Shown piece by piece: positions 1 through 5,761 of a stretch of 9,345 nucleotides of DNA. The translations under genes were made by a program, and so were the position numbers. The notes below the pieces were generated by a model. The model worked only from the letters and a program-made list of their open reading frames with translations. It was not told the DNA's origin and ran no database searches. How positions within the stretch are numbered: position 1 is the first letter of the stretch; each line of letters starts with the position of its first letter. Source of the stretch: an uncultured Lachnospiraceae bacterium (lineage in GTDB: Bacteria; Bacillota; Clostridia; Lachnospirales; Lachnospiraceae); NCBI GenBank assembly GCA_902783295.1, contig CACZQT010000015.1, positions 1 through 9,345 on the forward strand, written 5' to 3'.

Positions 1-16
1 GGAATACGAAAAAAAC

Positions 17-45
17 TTGAAATCTTTTGTACTGCATTGTATAAT
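17..45 (+). promoter_or_regulatory. Sigma-A promoter of the ABC importer operon
   Basis: A -35 box TTGAAA (17-22) and a perfect -10 box TATAAT (40-45) are separated by exactly 17 bp. This is near-consensus for the housekeeping sigma factor. Transcription would start near position 52, giving a leader of about 54 nt before the first gene. A promoter this strong fits a highly expressed binding-protein gene. No operator-like palindrome overlaps the boxes. Confidence 0.85.
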
Positions 46-55
46 TCCGTCATAG

Positions 56-90
56 GTCGCAAAAAAGCGACAAGTTCGTGACATCACGAA
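56..90 (+). promoter_or_regulatory. Two tandem small hairpins in the 5' leader
   Basis: GTCGC (56-60) pairs with GCGAC (67-71) around an A6 loop. TTCGTG (75-80) pairs with CACGAA (85-90) around ACAT. The second stem ends where the ribosome binding site AAGGAGG (90-96) begins. Together the stems fill most of the predicted leader. Plausible roles are 5'-end mRNA protection or tuning of ribosome access. They are too small to match a riboswitch I know, and no U-tract follows. Confidence 0.55.
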
Positions 91-105
91 AGGAGGAAAC
101 TATCT

Positions 106-1299
106 ATGAAGAAACTGTTTGCACTGGCACTGGCGGCGGCAATGGCCCTGTCTGTGATGACGGTTCCGGCAAAGGCTGAAGAAGTCAGCGACATGCAGGC
201 TCGTGTAGACGCTGCTGTAGCCGCTTCTGAAGGCAAGATTGCCATCATCACCAACACCCTGTCCCAGAACGAAGAAGAATATCGTTCCGCCCAGTTCATG
301 GTTCAGAAGTACGGCGAAGACCGCATCACCCATGACACCATGCCTGATAACTTCATGACCGAGCAGGAACAGTTCGTAGCCGTTGTCAACAAGTACGGTT
401 CCGATCCCGCTTACAAGGCCATCATCATCAACCAGGCCTGCCCCGGCTCCAACCCTTCCATCGACAAGGTTCTGGAATCCAGGGATAAGGACGATCTGCT
501 GGTAGTGTACTGCACTCCTCAGGAAAATGCGGATGATATCGTAGAACGTGCTGACATCATCATCTCCATCGATGAAATCAACAAGGGTACCGATATTGCT
601 CAGCAGGCTTATGACATGGGCTGCAAGACCTTCGTGCACTACAGCTTCCCTCGTCACATGGCACAGGCTCCTCTGTCCGGCTGCCGCGACAAGATCAAGA
701 CGAAGTGCGAAGAGCTGGGTATCGAATTCGTAGACGCCACTGCTCCCGACCCCACTTCCGATGCCGGCGTTTCCGGTGCTCAGATGTTCATCCTGGAAGA
801 CGTTCCGAAGATGGTTGAAAAGTACGGCGAGGATACCTGCTTCTTCACCACCAACTGCTCCATGCAGGTTCCGCTGATTGAAGCCGTTCGTGATTCCCGT
901 GCTTTCTATGCTCTGCCCTGCTGCCCGAGCCCGTATCACGGCTTCCCCAGCGCCCTGGGTATCGAACAGCCTGAAGACGTAATCGGCGGTCTGCAGACCA
1001 CGATCGACGCCATCAACGCTATCTTCGAAGAAGATGACCTGCTTGGCCACTTCTCCACCTGGAGTGTACCTGCTTCCATCGCCAACACCGTTGCTACTAC
1101 CGAATATGCTTTCCTGTGGATGAACGGCGAAGTTGACAAGTGCGATATGCAGACTCTGCAGGATCTGATCGCTGACTACTGCCAGACGGATGTTACTCTG
1201 ATGAAGTATCAGGATCCGGTTACCGAGAAAGAATATGACAACTATCTGGTTTATCTGCAGGGCTTCCTGAACTTCGGCGAGCCGACCAGAGAGAGATAA
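106..1299 (+). CDS. Exported DUF3798-type substrate-binding protein of an ABC importer
   Basis: This 397-residue protein most resembles the DUF3798 family, whose members resemble periplasmic binding proteins and sit beside BMP/sugar-type ABC genes. The N-terminus is a clear signal peptide: MKK, a hydrophobic stretch at about residues 4-20, and a type-I cleavage site after AKA (residue 24). There is no lipobox cysteine, so the protein should be soluble rather than a lipoprotein. The mature part begins with KIAIITN at 44-50, a Rossmann-like first strand. It has eleven cysteines (112, 136, 173, 193, 201, 245, 251, 272, 273, 346, 359), many for an exported protein. The start is fixed by AAGGAGG about 9 nt upstream. 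Codons favour ATC, AAC and TTC, suggesting high expression. It should deliver an unknown ligand to the importer encoded downstream. Confidence 0.85.
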   Translation: MKKLFALALAAAMALSVMTVPAKAEEVSDMQARVDAAVAASEGKIAIITNTLSQNEEEYRSAQFMVQKYGEDRITHDTMPDNFMTEQEQFVAVVNKYGSDPAYKAIIINQACPGSNPSIDKVLESRDKDDLLVVYCTPQENADDIVERADIIISIDEINKGTDIAQQAYDMGCKTFVHYSFPRHMAQAPLSGCRDKIKTKCEELGIEFVDATAPDPTSDAGVSGAQMFILEDVPKMVEKYGEDTCFFTTNCSMQVPLIEAVRDSRAFYALPCCPSPYHGFPSALGIEQPEDVIGGLQTTIDAINAIFEEDDLLGHFSTWSVPASIANTVATTEYAFLWMNGEVDKCDMQTLQDLIADYCQTDVTLMKYQDPVTEKEYDNYLVYLQGFLNFGEPTRER

Positions 1300-1338
1300 G
1301 CAGCATTTTAAGCTGACCGTTTGGAATGCCAAAAACTG

Positions 1339-1380
1339 ACAGGCGGGGGGCCCGCGCAAGCGGTGTCCCCCGTTTCCTGT
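1339..1380 (+). promoter_or_regulatory. Large GC-rich intercistronic hairpin (mRNA stabiliser or partial block)
   Basis: ACAGG (1339-1343) pairs with CCTGT (1376-1380). CGGGGG (1344-1349) pairs with CCCCCG (1367-1372). CCGC (1352-1355) pairs with GCGG (1360-1363) closing a GCAA tetraloop, a GNRA type. A bulge of three T (1373-1375) interrupts the stem. The sequence after it is A/G-rich, not a T-run, so it is not a normal intrinsic terminator. It lies in the 111-nt gap between the binding-protein and ATPase genes. In other ABC operons such hairpins protect the upstream mRNA and raise binding-protein yield relative to the membrane genes. That role is inferred here. Confidence 0.75.
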
Positions 1381-1410
1381 GAAAGAGGAAAAAAGGAAAG
1401 GGGACGCGTT

Positions 1411-3051
1411 TTGAACGACGGAATTCTGGAATTTATTAACGTCGGAAAAGAATATTCCGGACATGCCGTATTAAAAGGCATCAACATGGATGTGCGCCCC
1501 GGCGAGATTCATGCCCTGATTGGTGAAAATGGTGCCGGGAAGTCCACGCTGATGAATATCCTGTTCGGCATGCCGGTGATCCATGAAACCGGCGGATTTA
1601 CAGGGGAGGTCCGCGTCGGCGGCCAGAATGCAAAGATCATGAATCCGCACGATGCCATGGAACAGGGAATCGGTATGGTGCATCAGGAATTCATGCTGAT
1701 TCCCGGATTCTCCATCACGGAGAATATCAAGATCAACCGTGAAATCACCCGGGAAACGCTGATGTCGAAGTTCTTCGGCCAGAGGATGGAACTGCTGGAC
1801 CACAAGAAGATGGCGGGAGACGCCCGCAAAGCTCTGGATATCATGGGAATGGATATCGAGGAATATACCAAGGTCGAAGGCCTTCCCGTGGGACATATGC
1901 AGTTCGTGGAGATTGCCCGTGAAATCGACAAGACAGGCATCCGCTTCCTGGTGTTTGACGAACCCACCGCTGTGCTGACGGAGAGCGAGACGGAGCATCT
2001 GCTGGATGCCATCCGGAAACTGGCCGCACAGGGAATCGGAATCATTTTCATCAGCCACCGTCTGGATGAGATTATCCGGGTTTCCGACCGTGTTACGATT
2101 CTCCGCGACGGTGAATGGGTAGCCACGGAAGAGACGAAGAACATTACAGCCGCGGAAATCGCGAGGCTGATGGTAGGCCGTGCCCTGACGCTGGACCGCA
2201 CGGAAGGAAGCCGTCAGATCAGCGGAGAAGAAATTCTCCGTGTAGAGAATCTCCGCGTCAATATGCCCGGCGAAGAAGTCAAAGGTGTTGACCTCTCCGT
2301 ACGCAAGGGGGAAATCCTGGGAATCGGCGGCCTGGCCGGCCAGGGTAAACTGGGGATTGCCAATGGCCTGATGGGCATGTATCCGGTAAAGGGCAAAGTG
2401 ACCTTTAAAGGAGAACCCCTGGATGTGGCGAACAACAGCGAAACGCTGAAAAAAGGTATCGCTTTCCTTTCCGAAGACCGAAAAGGTGTAGGCCTGCTGC
2501 TTTCCAGCCCGATTGACCTGAATATCGCCTTTTCTGCCATGGAAGTTCATGGCAAGTTCATTAAGAAGGTCGGACCTCTTTCGCTGACAGACCGTAAGGA
2601 AATCCGGGAAAATGCGGAAAAAATGGCGAAGGAACTGGATATCCGCTGTACCTCAGTGGCGCAGAATGCAGGCGCTCTGTCCGGCGGAAACCAGCAGAAG
2701 GTCTGCGTAGGCAGGGCTCTGTGTCTGGATCCGGATCTTCTTCTGGTATCTGAACCGACCCGCGGTATTGATATCGGCGCCAAGAAACTGATTCTGGATC
2801 TTCTGAAGTCCCTGGCGGAAGAGAGGGGCATGACCATCGTCATGACCAGTTCGGAACTGGCAGAACTCAGAAGCATCTGTGACCGGGTGCTGATCATCTG
2901 TGAAGGCAAGGTCGCAGGAGAGCTTTCTCCTACGGATTCGGACGAAGTATACGGCCTCATGATGTCCGGTGTTTCGAAAGAAGAGGCCATGAAAGCCAGC
3001 GGCGCGGTACAGGGAGATTCCCTTCAGAAAGGAGGTGCCGTGAATGGGTAA
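1411..3051 (+). CDS. ABC importer ATPase, two fused nucleotide-binding domains (BMP/simple-sugar type)
   Basis: This 546-residue ATPase powers import through the two permeases downstream. Domain 1 has Walker A GENGAGKST (38-46), Q-loop HQEF (91-94), Walker B FLVFDE (179-184) and the H-loop His216. Its signature is altered to LPVGHMQ (158-164). Domain 2 has the degenerate Walker A GLAGQGKLG (307-315) usual in this family, SEDRKGVGL (354-362) and a good signature LSGGNQQKV (423-431). Its Walker B reads LLLVSEPTRGID, so Ser447 replaces the Asp. Hydrolysis therefore probably occurs mainly at one composite site. I chose TTG 1411 because AGGAAAGGGG lies about 8 nt upstream and homology begins at once; a longer frame back to 1321 would run through the hairpin. 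The 3' end overlaps the next gene by 8 nt. Confidence 0.93.
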   Translation: MNDGILEFINVGKEYSGHAVLKGINMDVRPGEIHALIGENGAGKSTLMNILFGMPVIHETGGFTGEVRVGGQNAKIMNPHDAMEQGIGMVHQEFMLIPGFSITENIKINREITRETLMSKFFGQRMELLDHKKMAGDARKALDIMGMDIEEYTKVEGLPVGHMQFVEIAREIDKTGIRFLVFDEPTAVLTESETEHLLDAIRKLAAQGIGIIFISHRLDEIIRVSDRVTILRDGEWVATEETKNITAAEIARLMVGRALTLDRTEGSRQISGEEILRVENLRVNMPGEEVKGVDLSVRKGEILGIGGLAGQGKLGIANGLMGMYPVKGKVTFKGEPLDVANNSETLKKGIAFLSEDRKGVGLLLSSPIDLNIAFSAMEVHGKFIKKVGPLSLTDRKEIRENAEKMAKELDIRCTSVAQNAGALSGGNQQKVCVGRALCLDPDLLLVSEPTRGIDIGAKKLILDLLKSLAEERGMTIVMTSSELAELRSICDRVLIICEGKVAGELSPTDSDEVYGLMMSGVSKEEAMKASGAVQGDSLQKGGAVNG

Positions 3052-4093
3052 GAAAATAGGGAATGCCATTAATCGTATCGGTATCCCGACCTTCGCGGTG
3101 GGAGCCCTTCTGCTGGTTCTCCTGATTGCGGCCGGAGCCCTGGGGCAGTCCATTCCCACGCTGATTTCGGATATCCTGAAGCGTATCGGCATGAACGGCG
3201 TTCTGGTGCTGGCCATGCTGCCGGCGATCAAGTCAGGCGTCGGACCGAACTTCGCTCTTCCGATCGGCATTGAAGGCGGCCTGATGGCCATGATCATCTG
3301 CATGCAGTTTGATTTTGAGGGCTGGGGCCTGATCGGCGCTGCCACCCTGCTCTGCATTCTTTTCTGCTCCATTCTCGGTTTCCTGTATGGAAAACTGATG
3401 AATGCGGTAAAAGGCGCGGAAATGACCATTGCCACCTACTCCGGTTTTTCCATGTGCGCTTTCTTTAACATTCTCTGGCTGGCCATTCCTTTCTCCAACC
3501 GCAAAATGGGCTGGATGCTCGGAAACGGCCTGCGTGAGACGATTGATATGAAGAAGTTCGGTGCCAAGAACATCATTTCAGATTTCCTGGCATTCAAGAT
3601 CGGAAAAGTGACCATTCCCGTTGGCATGATTCTGACTCTGGCCCTGCTTTGCTTTATTACCTGGCTTTTCTTCCAGACCAAGACCGGTATGGCCATCTAT
3701 GCCGGCGGCCAGAATCCCCGTTTCGCGGAGGCTTCCGGACTGAATATCAACCGGAACCGGATCATTGCCAACGTCTTTTCCACCATTCTGGCAGGCCTTG
3801 GCATTATCCTGTACTCGCAGGGTTACGGCTATACACAGCTGTACAACGGCCCCATGAATATGGCCTTCCCTGCCGTTGCGGCGGTTCTGGTCGGAGGCGC
3901 CACCGCCAGTAAGGCGAGCATTCCGAATGTACTGATCGGTGTCTGCCTGTTCCAGGGTCTGATGACGACAGGCATGCCGGTTATGAACCAGATTTTTACC
4001 GGGACGGACCTGTCCGATATCATGCGGATTATCATCCAGAACGGTGTTATCCTGTATGCCCTGACCAAGGTAAAGAGCGGAGGTGACCGGTAA
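3044..4093 (+). CDS. ABC importer permease, BPD_transp_2 family (first subunit)
   Basis: This 349-residue, very hydrophobic membrane protein has helices at roughly residues 13-33, 50-62, 68-88, 94-116, 128-150, 190-211, 241-258, 272-288 and 294-312. The conserved cytoplasmic segment AGGQNPRFAEASGLNINRNR (220-239) is the coupling region seen in branched-chain amino acid, sugar and BMP-type permeases. It is followed by AAVLVGGATASKAS (279-292), another family hallmark. ATG 3044 has AAAGGAGG upstream, inside the end of the ATPase gene, and the reading frames overlap by 8 nt, which implies translational coupling. It should pair with the next gene's product to form the pore. The substrate is not deducible. 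Confidence 0.92.
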   Translation: MGKKIGNAINRIGIPTFAVGALLLVLLIAAGALGQSIPTLISDILKRIGMNGVLVLAMLPAIKSGVGPNFALPIGIEGGLMAMIICMQFDFEGWGLIGAATLLCILFCSILGFLYGKLMNAVKGAEMTIATYSGFSMCAFFNILWLAIPFSNRKMGWMLGNGLRETIDMKKFGAKNIISDFLAFKIGKVTIPVGMILTLALLCFITWLFFQTKTGMAIYAGGQNPRFAEASGLNINRNRIIANVFSTILAGLGIILYSQGYGYTQLYNGPMNMAFPAVAAVLVGGATASKASIPNVLIGVCLFQGLMTTGMPVMNQIFTGTDLSDIMRIIIQNGVILYALTKVKSGGDR

Positions 4094-5433
4094 TGAATGA
4101 ACTTTTTAGAAAAATCACTGGTGATTCCTCGTTTGACCTGGGCAGCTGGATTCTGGATCACATCGTAAGTATTATCTTCTGGGTGTTTATTATCCTAGGC
4201 CTGTTGGTTTCCCAGAATCTGCAGCTCAATGTGTTCTTCTCGGAACTGTGCGACCGTTTCTACAGGAACGCGTTCCTGATCCTGTCGCTGATCATCCCTG
4301 TAGTAGCCGGTCTTGGCATGAACTTCGGTATCGTGGTCGGAGCCATCGCCGGACAGCTTGCGGTCATCGCAGTCCGCTACTGGGGCATCAGCAGCGAACA
4401 GGCAGGCGGTACGGCTTTCAGCGGGCTTCCCGGCCTCCTGATGATGTTCCTGATCGCGCTGCCCATTGCCGCCCTGATCGGCTGGCTGACCGGTACACTG
4501 TATAACAAGACCAAGGGCCAGGAGATGATCGCGTCCCTGATCGTAGGCTACTTTGGGAACGGTGTTTACCAGTTCATCGTGCTGTTTGTCATCGGCGCAA
4601 TCATTCCCGTCCAGCTGGCTCATCCGATGATTCTGTACGACGGTGTCGGAATCCGTATGAGTGTGGATATGGGTAATGTCAAATATGCTCTGGATAATCT
4701 GTGGCAGGTACCCTTTGCACCCTTTATGGCAGTGCTCTGCCTGCTGGTTTTCCTGTTCCTGATCTGGAACCAGTTCCTGCGCAGTTCCAAGGTAGAAGGA
4801 AAGTCTTCGAAACTGAGTCCCCTGCTGTTCGGTGTATATGCAGTGATCAGCGTGGCAGCCGGCGTGATTTTCCTGATGCAGTATCTGCAGGGCGGTGTGC
4901 TGACCGAAGTCCGGAAAGTTCCGGTTGTACTGGTTCTTCTGGTGGCAGCCCTGGCGCTCTTTATCAGCTGGCTGATGAACACCAAGCTTGGCCAGGATTT
5001 CCGGTCCTGCGGCATGAGCCAGACCATCGCGGAAGCCAATGGTATCAATGTAGACCGCACACGTATTATCGCGACCATCATTTCTACCGTTCTGGCAGCC
5101 TGGGGGATGATTATCTATCTTCAGAACATGGGTACCCTGAACACCTATACAGCACACAATAATGTAGGGTATTTCTCCGTAGCGGCCATCCTGGTAGGCG
5201 GCGCTTCCGTCAGCCGGGCGACCATCGGGCAGGCTATTTCCGGCTGCCTGCTGTTCCACGCCATGTTCATTCTGAGTCCTGAAATCGGAAAAGCTGTTTT
5301 CGGGCAGCCGGCTCTGGGCGAGTACTTCCGTACCTTCATGGTATACGGCGTCATCGGCCTGTCTCTGGGTCTGTATGTATGGCGTGCCAATAAGAAGAGA
5401 GAACTGAAGCAGCCGCAGGATGAAGAAGCTTAA
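4093..5433 (+). CDS. ABC importer permease, BPD_transp_2 family (second, longer subunit)
   Basis: This 446-residue polytopic membrane protein is paralogous to the preceding permease. Its coupling segment CGMSQTIAEANGINVDRTR (306-324) and AAILVGGASVSRAT (364-377) align with the first subunit. The two should form the heterodimeric channel. It is about 100 residues longer, mainly from a stretch at about 206-270 with two extra hydrophobic segments (207-227 and 244-263) joined by a charged, Ser/Lys-rich loop (231-242). An extra N-terminal amphipathic part precedes the first helix. The start overlaps the previous stop in TAATG (4091-4095), and AGCGGAGGTG upstream supplies the ribosome binding site. 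It is the last gene of the operon; the terminator follows within about 30 nt. Confidence 0.9.
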   Translation: MNELFRKITGDSSFDLGSWILDHIVSIIFWVFIILGLLVSQNLQLNVFFSELCDRFYRNAFLILSLIIPVVAGLGMNFGIVVGAIAGQLAVIAVRYWGISSEQAGGTAFSGLPGLLMMFLIALPIAALIGWLTGTLYNKTKGQEMIASLIVGYFGNGVYQFIVLFVIGAIIPVQLAHPMILYDGVGIRMSVDMGNVKYALDNLWQVPFAPFMAVLCLLVFLFLIWNQFLRSSKVEGKSSKLSPLLFGVYAVISVAAGVIFLMQYLQGGVLTEVRKVPVVLVLLVAALALFISWLMNTKLGQDFRSCGMSQTIAEANGINVDRTRIIATIISTVLAAWGMIIYLQNMGTLNTYTAHNNVGYFSVAAILVGGASVSRATIGQAISGCLLFHAMFILSPEIGKAVFGQPALGEYFRTFMVYGVIGLSLGLYVWRANKKRELKQPQDEEA

Positions 5434-5463
5434 TTCAGATCATCCATGAAATAAGTACACAGA

Positions 5464-5496
5464 AGAGGGGGTATATATTTTACCTCCTCTTTTTTT
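5464..5496 (+). terminator. Intrinsic terminator of the ABC importer operon
   Basis: AGAGGGGGTA (5464-5473) pairs with TACCTCCTCT (5481-5490) over ten pairs with one G-T wobble. The loop is seven bases, and a run of seven T follows (5490-5496). It begins 30 nt after the stop of the second permease gene. Confidence 0.92.
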
Positions 5497-5498
5497 GC

Positions 5499-5602
5499 CA
5501 CATAGGAAAATCCTTCGGATTTCCTATGTGAAGAAACACTCCGTGGGATGCGCAGCTCGCGGAGAGGAAAAGCACTTCGTGCTTCCACTCGCGCGCGGGA
5601 GT
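5499..5602. repeat. Cluster of consecutive palindromes, candidate dispersed intergenic repeat
   Basis: At least three stems follow each other directly. CACATAGGAAAATCC (5499-5513) pairs with GGATTTCCTATGTG (5517-5530) with one bulged A and a TTC loop. CTCCGTG (5539-5545) pairs with CGCGGAG (5558-5564). AAGCAC (5570-5575) pairs with GTGCTT (5579-5584), again with a TTC loop, extended by GG/CC. A weaker ACTC/GAGT pair (5587-5602) follows. The block lies between a terminator and the next promoter, has no ribosome binding site, and does not look coding. The repeated TTC-loop style suggests a mosaic repeat element, but one copy in one window cannot prove that. The rest of the 328-bp gap holds the next promoter and leader. 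Confidence 0.5.
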
Positions 5603-5646
5603 TTCGCATTCGAGCTACTCTTTCTTATATTGCTCTTAAAGAGCAG

Positions 5647-5676
5647 TTCACAGATTGTTCACAATTTTGTGATAAT
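5647..5676 (+). promoter_or_regulatory. Promoter of the DUF1002 gene with an embedded palindrome
   Basis: A -35 box TTCACA (5647-5652, five of six matches) is followed after 18 bp by GATAAT (5671-5676, five of six). A TGT just before it gives an extended -10. The palindrome TCACAA-TT-TTGTGA (5659-5672) fills the second half of the spacer and enters the -10, so a protein bound there would block polymerase. TTCACA also recurs at 5658-5663. Which regulator might bind is unknown; the half-site order is opposite to the usual Rex or Crp arrangement. Confidence 0.65.
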
Positions 5677-5717
5677 TAGAAGATGTGGTATTCGAATTCA
5701 AAATGATCATCGAAGAA

Positions 5718-5738
5718 GGCGTCCTGCTAACAGGCGCC
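5718..5738 (+). promoter_or_regulatory. Leader hairpin upstream of the DUF1002 gene
   Basis: GGCG (5718-5721) pairs with CGCC (5735-5738), and CCTG (5723-5726) pairs with CAGG (5731-5734). One T is bulged and the loop is CTAA. The stem ends 9 nt before the ribosome binding site AAAGGAGG (5748-5755), echoing the hairpin-then-RBS layout of the first gene in the window. No U-tract follows. Confidence 0.55.
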
Positions 5739-5761
5739 GGTTCATACAAAGGAGGTTGTTT

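Noticed and set aside
100..1464. 454-codon open frame on the minus strand
   Set aside because: It is antisense to the binding-protein gene, with no supporting start signals and no recognisable domain. It arises from the strong third-position bias of the sense gene.
1471..2550. 359-codon open frame on the minus strand
   Set aside because: It is antisense to clear ATPase motifs, and its translation has no recognisable family.
4195..5259. 354-codon open frame on the minus strand
   Set aside because: It is antisense to the second permease, and its very hydrophilic Gln/His/Asp-rich translation mirrors hydrophobic sense codons.
5661..5676. Rex (NADH-sensing) operator at the DUF1002 promoter
   Set aside because: Rex sites read TTGTGA then TTCACA outward to inward with a short AT spacer. 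Here the half-sites are in the opposite order.
5495..5761. N-terminal extension of the DUF1002 protein
   Set aside because: The frame is open, but it covers the palindromes, the promoter and the ribosome binding site. A perfect signal peptide begins at 5762.
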